A DNA stretch of 6,116 nucleotides from UBA6022 sp036382575 (GCA_036382575.1 DASVHL010000018.1:1-6116), one strand, 5' to 3'; shown: positions 1 to 5,982, counted from the first letter of the stretch. The notes: generated by a model not told the origin, from the letters alone. Made by a program: numbers and translations.

Positions 1-1
1 C

Positions 2-766
2 CGCAAGTTGTTCGGAGGTGACTTGGATCCGGAACTTCGGTTTCGCATTCAGGGGGCGACAACCTTAATCGGGAAACACGGTGCGTTAATTCGTTTGAAT
101 GAGGCTGGCGAAAGTCAGCGTCTGACGACGGATATGTACCGTGACACTTTGCCGATCTTTGATGCAAATGTCCGTAATACCTATTGGGTGAACAATGGTC
201 AGTTGCTAAAAAGTGAACGGTTGGGGCAAACGTATATTGGCGATGTGCTATCTGGACAGACATTGGTTTGGACAGGAGATACATTCGGCTTTGGTTTGTA
301 CCAAGCCGGTCAGCTGACGCGTACCTTCACGTTTACATCACGTGCGCGCAGTATTAATGATCAGGTCGACATTGCGTCGCTATCCGGTCAATTGCTTGAT
401 GCGACGTGTGTATTTAGCGATACGCATGCTTGGTTTATGACAACTTCTCAGCAGCAAGGTGAACTTGTTCATCATTGCTATGTTCTTGATCATAAGGGAA
501 CAGTTTTGGCGCAATCAAGCGCCAAGCAGGGAGAAGATGTTTGGCTAGGTGGCGGTATTCGTGGACACCTTGCGATTGGTTCGTCGCTATACGTAGCAAC
601 GAATGATGGTATTGTGCGAATTGGAAGTGGGGGATCTGTTATCCATCAGGAACGTCAGTTCCCGGATACGGAACCATTCGTCGATTCACACACACAATTG
701 GTCGCAGGGCCAGGCGGCATTTACGCGGTTTCCAGTCAGGAAATCACATTACTCGAGATTCACTAA
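2..766 (+). CDS. Beta-propeller-like protein, 3' part only (5' end outside window)
   Basis: The frame is open from the first complete codon, reading R-K-L-F-G-G, so the TTG at 8 is almost certainly internal and the gene begins left of the window. About 254 C-terminal residues are visible. They have no signal peptide or membrane segment. They consist of short beta-rich units with recurring patterns such as LYVATNDGIVRI and GGIYAVSSQEITLLEI, which are typical strands of a propeller blade (PQQ, NHL or WD40-like). No catalytic motif is apparent. The gene ends in tandem in-frame stops (TAA then TAG, 764-769), 20 bp before the next gene, so it is probably co-transcribed with the amidohydrolase-like and vWA genes. 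Propellers paired with vWA proteins occur in MoxR-vWA-propeller (bpX) ternary systems. Assignment to that group is inference. The fold call is from pattern only. Confidence 0.6.
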   Translation, partial: RKLFGGDLDPELRFRIQGATTLIGKHGALIRLNEAGESQRLTTDMYRDTLPIFDANVRNTYWVNNGQLLKSERLGQTYIGDVLSGQTLVWTGDTFGFGLYQAGQLTRTFTFTSRARSINDQVDIASLSGQLLDATCVFSDTHAWFMTTSQQQGELVHHCYVLDHKGTVLAQSSAKQGEDVWLGGGIRGHLAIGSSLYVATNDGIVRIGSGGSVIHQERQFPDTEPFVDSHTQLVAGPGGIYAVSSQEITLLEIH

Positions 767-770
767 TAGC

Positions 771-784
771 AAGGAAAGAAGGAG
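771..784 (+). promoter_or_regulatory. Ribosome binding site(s) of the nicotinamidase-like gene
   Basis: Two Shine-Dalgarno-like cores precede the ATG at 787: AAGGA at 771-775 (11 nt spacing) and AAGGAG at 779-784 (only 2 nt spacing). The upstream core has the more workable distance, although the second is the better match. They support the start at 787. Confidence 0.6.
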
Positions 785-786
785 TC

Positions 787-1842
787 ATGCGTACTCACAC
801 AGCTCTCCCGTTGCCTGTGTTTTACGATGCAGCCAATGTTGTCAACGATACTCGCTGGATCGATTACCAGGCGCTTCAGGCGTCGGCAATCGAGTGGCGT
901 ACACAACATAATCTGCGTGCGGTCGCGACTGACCGCGTCAAGATTGGAATGTTGGTGATCGATGCTCAAAATACGTTCTGCCATCCACAAGGTGAGCTTT
1001 TCGTGGCTGGGGCATCGGGTACTGGTGCGATTGATGACAGTGTCCGGACGGTAGAATTTATCTACCGCAACCTGGACATCATCAGCGGTATTGACTGCAC
1101 GCTGGATACACATCGTATGTTTGCAGTCTTTCACCCGTCATTCTTGGTGAATGAGCAGGGTGACCATCCGGCACCATTCACGCAGGTCACAAATACTGAT
1201 GTGCGTGCTGGTGTTTGGAAGCCAAGCCCGTTCATGACGTCCGCCCTTGGCGTGACGTTGATGGCGGCCGAAAGGCACCTGGAACACTACACGGCCGAGC
1301 TGGAAAAGGCAGGGCGTTATGCTCTGACCATCTGGCCCTACCATGGTGTGCTGGGTGACAAAGGCCACAACCTGGTGAGTGGACTGATCGAAGCGGCGAA
1401 TTTCCACGGGCTTGCCCGCGGCGCGCAGCCGGGATTCGAAGTCAAGGGAACACATCCTTTGGTTGAGAACTATTCGGTACTTGGACCAGAGGTTCGGCAG
1501 CTGTTTGACGGCACGCCGATTCCTCGCAATACCAAGTTTGTCGAAAAGTTGCTCAAGTACGATGCGCTCATCATCGCTGGTCAAGCCAAGAGCCACTGTG
1601 TGGCGTGGACGATCGACGACCTGCTGAGCGACATACTGGCCAAGGATGCATCCTTGGCACGCAAGGTGTATCTTCTTGAAGATTGCACTACCCCAATTGT
1701 CGTCAAAGACCCGTCAACAGGGAACGTAATCTATGATTACGGTCCTGATGCTGATGTGGCATTCGACAAATTTCGGGCTGCGGGCATGCACGTCGTCAGC
1801 TCGACCGACCCCATTCAGAACTGGCCTGACTTCCAGCTCTAA
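787..1842 (+). CDS. Large nicotinamidase/isochorismatase-family cysteine hydrolase
   Basis: The 351-residue protein has the layout of nicotinamidase (PncA), which hydrolyses nicotinamide to nicotinate and ammonia in NAD salvage. Visible motifs are the catalytic Asp59 in VIDAQNTF, the metal-ligand region TLDTHRMFAVFHPSF (Asp107, His109, probably His116), WPYHGV with His186, the catalytic Lys220 in VKGTHPLVENYS, and the nucleophile Cys271 in AGQAKSHCV. All key residues are present, so it should be an active hydrolase. It is much longer than ordinary PncA (about 180-215 residues): roughly 50 extra N-terminal residues come before the first strand, and about 63 residues (120-182) separate the metal motif from WPYHGV, where PncA has far fewer. 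The substrate may therefore be nicotinamide or another amide. There is no signal peptide, so it is cytosolic. It sits between the propeller and vWA genes with about 20-bp gaps, which suggests one operon and a shared role. Confidence 0.85.
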   Translation: MRTHTALPLPVFYDAANVVNDTRWIDYQALQASAIEWRTQHNLRAVATDRVKIGMLVIDAQNTFCHPQGELFVAGASGTGAIDDSVRTVEFIYRNLDIISGIDCTLDTHRMFAVFHPSFLVNEQGDHPAPFTQVTNTDVRAGVWKPSPFMTSALGVTLMAAERHLEHYTAELEKAGRYALTIWPYHGVLGDKGHNLVSGLIEAANFHGLARGAQPGFEVKGTHPLVENYSVLGPEVRQLFDGTPIPRNTKFVEKLLKYDALIIAGQAKSHCVAWTIDDLLSDILAKDASLARKVYLLEDCTTPIVVKDPSTGNVIYDYGPDADVAFDKFRAAGMHVVSSTDPIQNWPDFQL

Positions 1843-1850
1843 CGTATATG

Positions 1851-1856
1851 AAAGGA
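1851..1856 (+). promoter_or_regulatory. Ribosome binding site of the vWA gene
   Basis: AAAGGA lies 7 nt before the ATG at 1864, which is good spacing. It fixes that start over the out-of-frame ATGs at 1848 and 1857. Confidence 0.7.
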
Positions 1857-1863
1857 ATGTGTC

Positions 1864-2649
1864 ATGAGCACAACAAATCTTTCGAGCTTGCTCGGAGATG
1901 CTGGTTTGGGCGTGTCGGCTACAGCTGCTATGCAGTTGACAGCCGACACACTCGGCCCCGCCATCCAGGAGGGGCTGGGTGATATCGAGCTCGACGACAT
2001 TACTACCTCTGAGGTAGTTTTGGTGACAATGCTAATCGATGACAGCAGCTCGATCCGCTTTATCGGTGGCAACACTGAAGCGGTTCGTTCTGGACATAAC
2101 CTGGTTGTCGACGCGCTGAAAGGCGCCAAGCAGTCAGCGTCCGTGCTGATCAATTGCCGCCAGCTGAACACCGGCGTGACGTATCCTTACGTCGTGCTCG
2201 ATAATGCTCAGCGGCTAGATACGTCCAACTATAACCCCAATGGTGGAACTCCCCTGTACGACCAGATTGCCGTGACGCTGACAGGTGTTGCAGCCAAGAT
2301 GGCCGAATTTGAACAGGGGGGTGTTGCAGCACGAGCCATTACGGTTATCGTGACCGACGGCTCTGACCAGGGTTCTTGGCAGCACACTGCGGCATCGGTC
2401 AAAAAGGTCGTTGCCGGTTTGTTGACAACCGAGCAGCATATCATTGCTGGTGTCGGCATTGACGATGGCTACACGGATTTTACTGCAGTGTTTGGCGAGA
2501 TGGGTTTGCTTGATGAGTGGATCCTGACACCGTCTAACTCACCCAGTGACATCCGCCGCGCCTTCCAGACGGTCAGTCAATCTGCCGTCCGCGCAAGCCA
2601 AACAGCTGGTACGTTCAGTCAGACAGCAATGGGTGGCTTCGGCAATTAG
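1864..2649 (+). CDS. Cytosolic vWA-domain protein with intact MIDAS
   Basis: This 261-residue protein is a nearly stand-alone von Willebrand factor A domain. The hydrophobic strand VVLVTMLIDDSSSI carries the DxSxS motif (Asp59, Ser61, Ser63). Thr129 in GGTPLYD and Asp165 in VIVTDGSD complete the metal-ion-dependent adhesion site. vWA domains with this site bind Mg2+ and mediate regulated protein-protein contacts, and in bacteria they often work with AAA+ ATPases or in TerY-type stress modules. Residues 1-45 are a small Ala/Gly/Leu-rich lead-in with no signal peptide, so the protein should be cytosolic. The tail (about 235-261) is rich in Ser, Gln, Ala, Thr and Gly and is probably flexible. 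The gene starts 21 bp after the hydrolase stop and appears to be the last gene of the operon. The partner ATPase, if any, would lie outside the window. Confidence 0.85.
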   Translation: MSTTNLSSLLGDAGLGVSATAAMQLTADTLGPAIQEGLGDIELDDITTSEVVLVTMLIDDSSSIRFIGGNTEAVRSGHNLVVDALKGAKQSASVLINCRQLNTGVTYPYVVLDNAQRLDTSNYNPNGGTPLYDQIAVTLTGVAAKMAEFEQGGVAARAITVIVTDGSDQGSWQHTAASVKKVVAGLLTTEQHIIAGVGIDDGYTDFTAVFGEMGLLDEWILTPSNSPSDIRRAFQTVSQSAVRASQTAGTFSQTAMGGFGN

Positions 2650-2661
2650 CCAATCTCTGGT

Positions 2662-2748
2662 GAGTCGTGTAATTCCATACAGTGTATGCCGAAACGCTAC
2701 ACAAAAACGGCCGCGAGTAGCATTTAACTACTCGCGGCCAAACGACTC
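2662..2748. other. Possible three-way-junction RNA element in the convergent gap
   Basis: Three nested complementarities lie in the gap after the vWA gene. The outer stem is GAGTCGT (2662-2668) with ACGACTC (2742-2748). Inside it are a small hairpin CATAC/GTATG (2676-2680 with 2684-2688) and the long hairpin at 2709-2739. The outer arms flank the two inner hairpins, giving a junction-like fold. Only the 12-bp hairpin is clearly beyond chance. The 5- and 7-bp stems could be accidental. Confidence 0.3.
2701..2739 (-). terminator. Hairpin terminator for the leftward NrtR-like gene
   Basis: A perfect 12-bp GC-rich stem (2709-2720 with 2728-2739) encloses a 7-nt loop. Read on the minus strand it is followed by GTTTTTGT, a typical U-tract, so it fits as intrinsic terminator of the gene ending at 2805, 66 nt upstream. 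On the plus strand it is followed by AAACGA, so it is a poor U-tract terminator for the vWA operon, although the stem could still protect or pause that transcript. Confidence 0.75.
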
Positions 2749-2804
2749 CATATGTAGACATATGCTGATGAGTTCAGGCACTGCCAAGAACGAAAGTCGT
2801 TACA

Positions 2805-3479
2805 TCATTCGAAGCTGCGTGGCAGCGATTCGAGGGTATGTTGGTTAAAACTATATAATTTTGCAGGACGATGCGCACCTTCACGTTTCATTTTATCTGT
2901 TTCGTGAATCAAATTAAGACTGAGGAATTTTTTGCGGAAATTACGCTTATCAAGTTCGTAACCGAAGATTGCTTCATAGGCTGACTGTAGTTCGGCCAAA
3001 GTAAAGGTAGACGGCAAAAATGCATACACAGCATTGGTATATGATAGCTTGGCAATCAGCCGTTCGTGCGCATAACGAATAATGTCTGCGTGGTCGTATG
3101 CCAGATCCGGAAGATTGTTGACAGATAAAAATGCAATATTTTCATCGTTGGTCGGGGTGATTGTGCGGCCACAGCCCATGTAGGTTACGGACACGGCATG
3201 ACCGCGGGGATCGCGAGCCACAGTGTCAAAAGTGTATAGCTGTTCGACATAACTAAGATCTTTCGCAATCGACACACCGGCTTTATCGGCAATGATGCGC
3301 TCAAGTGCCTGCATTGTCGTTTCTCCTTCGGGGTTATAGCCACCAGGAAGCGCCCAAGACCCTTTGAAGGGTTCGTTTGGTCGGCGAAGTAGCAAGACAC
3401 TCAACACGCCGTCAATCAGTTGAAAGATAACCGCATCAACAGTCAATATAGGGGCGACATAGGGTGTAGTGTATTTCAT
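2805..3479 (-). CDS. NrtR-like Nudix-wHTH transcriptional regulator
   Basis: The 224 residues match NrtR-family length and order. The N-terminal Nudix fold (about 8-145) has the LLLRRPNEPFKGSWALPGG strand and loop. The C-terminal winged helix-turn-helix (about 158-212) has FTLAELQSAYEAIFG, LDKRNFRKKF and the RPAKLYSF wing. NrtR proteins repress NAD-biosynthesis and related genes and sense ADP-ribose-type ligands through the Nudix domain. The Nudix box here is damaged: Gly47, Glu53 and Arg61 are kept, but the REUxEExGU part reads RIIADKAGV, so Ile62, Asp65 and Lys66 replace the usual glutamates. A sensor role is therefore more likely than hydrolysis. The gene diverges from the ABC exporter and has no Shine-Dalgarno sequence. 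A -10-like box lies so close to the ATG that the mRNA may be leaderless. Target genes are not shown by the sequence. The alternative is a generic Nudix hydrolase with a DNA-binding tail. Confidence 0.82.
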   Translation of the reverse strand: MKYTTPYVAPILTVDAVIFQLIDGVLSVLLLRRPNEPFKGSWALPGGYNPEGETTMQALERIIADKAGVSIAKDLSYVEQLYTFDTVARDPRGHAVSVTYMGCGRTITPTNDENIAFLSVNNLPDLAYDHADIIRYAHERLIAKLSYTNAVYAFLPSTFTLAELQSAYEAIFGYELDKRNFRKKFLSLNLIHETDKMKREGAHRPAKLYSFNQHTLESLPRSFE

Positions 3480-3482
3480 ACA

Positions 3483-3499
3483 TTTAGTCTAACACTTAA
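3483..3499. promoter_or_regulatory. Imperfect palindrome over the leftward -10 box, candidate operator
   Basis: TTTAGTCTAACACTTAA is a 17-bp imperfect inverted repeat (6 of 8 pairs match about the centre at 3491). It covers the -10 box of the NrtR-like gene, the expected place for an autoregulatory site. It has the general TAGT/ACACT flavour of NrtR sites, but that resemblance is a weak impression from memory. Confidence 0.3.
3486..3494 (-). promoter_or_regulatory. Extended -10 promoter of the NrtR-like gene
   Basis: On the minus strand TGTTAGACT forms an extended -10 (TG at 3494-3493, hexamer TAGACT at 3491-3486, 4/6 to TATAAT). Six bases separate it from the ATG at 3479, so transcription would begin at about the A of the start codon. 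No convincing -35 is seen. Confidence 0.45.
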
Positions 3500-3508
3500 A
3501 AGAAGAAC

Positions 3509-3518
3509 CATCTAGATG
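3509..3518. promoter_or_regulatory. Perfect 10-bp palindrome between divergent promoters
   Basis: CATCTAGATG is a perfect inverted repeat between the two -10 boxes (3486 and 3570). It could be an operator that serves both genes. A 10-bp palindrome may also occur by chance. Confidence 0.25.
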
Positions 3519-3569
3519 TTGATAGATCATTACGAACTATACCTACTCGTAAATAACGCTGCAACGATT

Positions 3570-3575
3570 TATACT
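3570..3575 (+). promoter_or_regulatory. -10 box of the ABC exporter gene (probably leaderless)
   Basis: TATACT (5/6 to TATAAT) ends 8 nt before the ATG at 3584. A start site 7-9 nt downstream would fall within a base or two of the start codon. There is no Shine-Dalgarno sequence between them, only TTGTAAAG. No good -35 is present at 17 bp (TCGTAA). Confidence 0.5.
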
Positions 3576-3583
3576 TTGTAAAG

Positions 3584-5398
3584 ATGAGTGAGGAAAAACG
3601 TAAATTATCCAAGAAGCAGCGCGCGCTGGGTCTCTTACGTGTGGCAAAGATTACGTATAAAGCCGCTCCAGGCGCAGTTTTTATTAAGTTTATTGGAACG
3701 CTGATTAATGCCATCCTGCCAATCGTGACGACCTATTTTGCTGCTCTCACAACAACTGCACTTGCAGAGGCGTATTCAGGCGATACGACTGCGGGTGGAC
3801 GGGCGATTACCTATGTGATTATTACTGCAGCGCTGGGTGTTGCGATGACGGCGTGGAGTAGTCTTGAAAATTATCTTAACCAGTATGTGCGGTATAAAAT
3901 TAATGCGGCCGTGTCTGACCGGCTATATGAACAATTCCTGAGTCTTGATTTCTGGCGCTATGACGACAAGCATACGGCCGATATTTATGATAAGGCTAAG
4001 CAGTTCGCGAATTTCTTTGGATATATTTTCGATAGTCTCGCGAGTATCTTTACTTCATTCATTACTCTCCTGGCCGGATTGATCGCATTGCTGTTTGTGA
4101 GTTGGTGGCTCGGGCTTATTCTTGTCGCGGCCGTTATCCCTGGTATTGTTATTCAATTTAAACTTTCCCGAGCGCAGACAAAGCACTGGAATGAAAATGT
4201 TGAAACGCGGCGCGCACTCAATATGATTGAGTGGAATATGTTTGTGATTGATAAAATTGCCGAATTACGCGTCTACGGAGTAGTGCGTCACTTACTTGAT
4301 CTACGTATGAAGCTCCGTGATAAAGATGAAAAAGAACGGATCAGCTTTGAGCGTAAATATATTGGCAAGCAACTTGGTGCTGATGTTATTGAGGCTGCGG
4401 CAGAAGTGACTGCCTTGCTATATACCACCCTGCAAATCATTGCTCACGCTCAGCCAATTGGTCAGTTCTTATATGTGCAGCAGGTTGTGTCGCGTGCAAT
4501 GGGTGGCGCGCGTAGTTTTGTTTCGCAGATCAATTCAATTGATTCGGACATCGCTAATTTATTTGACTATCAAGAGTTTATGGATTTACCGACAGGTGCA
4601 TCTCGAACGACGAAATTACACCGACAGCCACGGTTAATTACGCTCGACGAAGTATCGTTCCATTATCCAGGTTCCAAGACGCTTGTGCTGGATGACGTAT
4701 CATTGAAAATTGAGCGTAATCAGCACATTGCGATTGTCGGCGAGAACGGCGCGGGTAAGACGACCTTAATTAAAATTATTTTGGGACTGTACTCACCGAT
4801 TAAAGGCAAAGTACTGCTTGATGAGCACGATCTGGCACAGGTTGATATGGCATCATGGCATAGCTACCTAGGTGTCTTGCAGCAGGATTTTGTAAAGTAT
4901 TCGTTTGCTTCGGCTAAAGACAATATCTTAATGGGGAACGTGAGCGTGCCGATGAATCAGGAACATTTCGAGGCCGCACTTGATCGGGCTGAAGCTCGCA
5001 CTTTCTTGGAAAAATTACCAAAGGGACTCGATAGTTTTGTGAATCAATGGATGGAGCATAATGATGGAACGTCGGGTGTCGATCTATCGGGTGGTCAGTG
5101 GCAACGACTGGCTCTGGCACGAAACTTCTACCGCGATAGTCCAGTTATCATTCTCGACGAGCCAACTAGTGCAATTGATGCGTTGGCGGAATCTCGTATT
5201 TTCAAGCACTTATTTGCTGAAAAGAATCGAACTGTCATTACGATTAGTCACCGGCTGACAACGGTTGAACGGGCTGATGTGATTTATATGATGGAAGCTG
5301 GCAAGATCGTAGAGCAAGGGACACACAAAGAGCTCGTTGCTAAAAAAGGCGCCTATCATCACATGTTTGAATCGCAACTCCGGGAAAGTGAGAAATAA
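3584..5398 (+). CDS. ABC exporter half-transporter (fused permease and ATPase)
   Basis: The 604-residue protein has an N-terminal transmembrane domain (about 1-335) fused to a C-terminal ATPase domain (about 345-600), the usual type IV (MsbA-like) exporter form that works as a dimer in the cytoplasmic membrane. Hydrophobic segments lie near 30-60, 75-92, 143-172, 173-192 and 265-310. The ATPase motifs are complete: A-loop Tyr361, Walker A GENGAGKTT (386-394), Q-loop near Gln433-434, signature LSGGQ (501-505), Walker B VIILDEP (521-527), D-loop SAID and switch His556. It has no N-terminal C39 peptidase domain, so nothing points to a leader-cleaving peptide exporter, and the substrate cannot be told. 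The start at 3584 is the first Met, directly after a -10 box. It is single, not paired with a second half-transporter, so a homodimer is likely. The divergent NrtR-like regulator may control it. Confidence 0.92.
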   Translation: MSEEKRKLSKKQRALGLLRVAKITYKAAPGAVFIKFIGTLINAILPIVTTYFAALTTTALAEAYSGDTTAGGRAITYVIITAALGVAMTAWSSLENYLNQYVRYKINAAVSDRLYEQFLSLDFWRYDDKHTADIYDKAKQFANFFGYIFDSLASIFTSFITLLAGLIALLFVSWWLGLILVAAVIPGIVIQFKLSRAQTKHWNENVETRRALNMIEWNMFVIDKIAELRVYGVVRHLLDLRMKLRDKDEKERISFERKYIGKQLGADVIEAAAEVTALLYTTLQIIAHAQPIGQFLYVQQVVSRAMGGARSFVSQINSIDSDIANLFDYQEFMDLPTGASRTTKLHRQPRLITLDEVSFHYPGSKTLVLDDVSLKIERNQHIAIVGENGAGKTTLIKIILGLYSPIKGKVLLDEHDLAQVDMASWHSYLGVLQQDFVKYSFASAKDNILMGNVSVPMNQEHFEAALDRAEARTFLEKLPKGLDSFVNQWMEHNDGTSGVDLSGGQWQRLALARNFYRDSPVIILDEPTSAIDALAESRIFKHLFAEKNRTVITISHRLTTVERADVIYMMEAGKIVEQGTHKELVAKKGAYHHMFESQLRESEK

Positions 5399-5430
5399 AA
5401 ACACCTCGCTGGTTAAAGCGAGGTGTTTTT
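5397..5430. terminator. Bidirectional intrinsic terminator
   Basis: A perfect 10-bp stem ACACCTCGCT/AGCGAGGTGT (5401-5410 with 5417-5426) has loop GGTTAA. It is flanked by an A-tract on the left and a T-tract on the right, so it works in both directions. It starts at the exporter stop codon and lies 18 bp beyond the stop of the leftward RRM gene, serving both convergent genes. Confidence 0.93.
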
Positions 5431-5448
5431 GTAAGGTGTGGTAATAAA

Positions 5449-5793
5449 TTACCAGCTACGCTGACGGAATGAACCGCCACCGTTGCCGCCACGATCGCCA
5501 CCGCGGTCGTTGCTGCCACCGAAGTCACGACGAGGTCGGTCTTCTTTTGGACGTGCTAGGCCAACGCTGATAGTACGACCGTCAAGGTCTTTACCGTCAA
5601 GTTGATCAACAGCTTTTTGGTTGTCTGCTTCGTTTACGAATTCAACAAAGCCGAAGCCCTTTGAACGGCCGCTGTCGCGGTCAGTGATGACGCGTGCGCT
5701 AGCAACTTCGCCGATTTGCTCGAAATGAGCTTTTAGTGTGTCATCAGTAGTTGCATATGCAAGGCTACCGATAAATAGATTTTGTTGTGCCAT
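5449..5793 (-). CDS. Glycine-rich RRM RNA-binding protein
   Basis: The 114 residues form one RNA recognition motif plus a short Gly/Arg-rich tail. RNP2 is LFIGSL (6-11) and RNP1 is KGFGFVEF (45-52), including the aromatic residues that stack on RNA bases. The tail (about 83-114) is rich in Gly, Arg, Asp and Asn. Such small proteins (cyanobacterial Rbp type, also found in CPR bacteria) bind single-stranded RNA and are often cold- or stress-induced, acting as RNA chaperones. The start is placed at 5793 because MAQQNLFIGSL is the normal N-terminus. The open frame continues upstream to 5931, but those residues have no RRM character and lie in the probable leader. A purine tract (AAGAAGAAAAGAG on the minus strand) lies about 9 nt upstream as a weak ribosome-binding site. 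The nearest gene on the left is convergent and shares its terminator. Confidence 0.93.
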   Translation of the reverse strand: MAQQNLFIGSLAYATTDDTLKAHFEQIGEVASARVITDRDSGRSKGFGFVEFVNEADNQKAVDQLDGKDLDGRTISVGLARPKEDRPRRDFGGSNDRGGDRGGNGGGSFRQRSW

Positions 5794-5802
5794 AATGTGG
5801 TA

Positions 5803-5872
5803 CTCTTTTCTTCTTATCTGATTCTGATTATCGTCAGATCGACCGCTTGTGCGATATGTGCGAAGAAGAGAG
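5803..5872 (-). promoter_or_regulatory. Leader stem that can mask the RRM gene's ribosome-binding tract
   Basis: In the minus-strand RNA, CUCUCUUCUUC (5872-5862) can pair with GAAGAAAAGAG (5813-5803), matching 10 of 11 positions with one C-A mismatch. The second arm is the purine tract about 9 nt before the AUG. The 48-nt loop has its own small hairpin, TCTGA/TCAGA around CGATAA (5838-5823). This would close translation initiation when folded, a layout like RNA thermometers or cold-shock leaders. Function is inferred. Confidence 0.45.
5827..5832 (-). promoter_or_regulatory. Alternative proximal -10 box for the RRM gene
   Basis: GATAAT on the minus strand (5/6 to TATAAT) would give a leader of only about 25-30 nt, without the masking arm. 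No good -35 is found at 16-18 bp, so it is weaker than the distal promoter. Confidence 0.2.
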
Positions 5873-5940
5873 TTTACCGATAAGTGGTAAGCGCCCGCCT
5901 TTTGCCTGAATACGCGTGTGCTTCTGAACAAGCCTATTTA

Positions 5941-5968
5941 ATCATATTTTCGATTACAATACTAGCAA
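5941..5968 (-). promoter_or_regulatory. Probable promoter of the RRM gene
   Basis: On the minus strand TTGCTA (5968-5963, 4/6 to TTGACA) and TATGAT (5946-5941, 5/6 to TATAAT) are separated by 16 bp. Transcription would start near 5934, giving a leader of about 140 nt. Confidence 0.5.
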
Positions 5969-5982
5969 AAGCAGTAAAATAC

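Noticed and set aside
603..911. Plus-strand frame spanning the propeller/hydrolase junction
   Set aside because: It overlaps two better supported genes in another frame, and its Ser/Arg/His-rich product shows no domain.
763..1596. Long minus-strand open frames opposite the nicotinamidase-like gene
   Set aside because: They lie entirely antisense to a gene with clear family motifs, have no ribosome-binding site and encode no recognisable domain.
1839..2171. Minus-strand frame opposite the vWA gene
   Set aside because: It is a shadow of the MIDAS-bearing frame, with low-complexity Ser-rich translation.
2749..2764. Short palindrome CATATG-TAGA-CATATG
   Set aside because: It is a 6-bp AT-rich hairpin with no associated signal and could easily be chance.
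5458..5545. Repetitive GCC/ACC-rich tract that might look like a tandem repeat
   Set aside because: It is explained by the Gly/Arg-rich tail of the RRM protein. No CRISPR-like repeat-spacer pattern is present.
5794..5931. N-terminal extension of the RRM protein to an upstream ATG
   Set aside because: The extra residues are unlike any RRM protein, MAQQNLFIGSL is the normal start, and the region carries leader pairing features.
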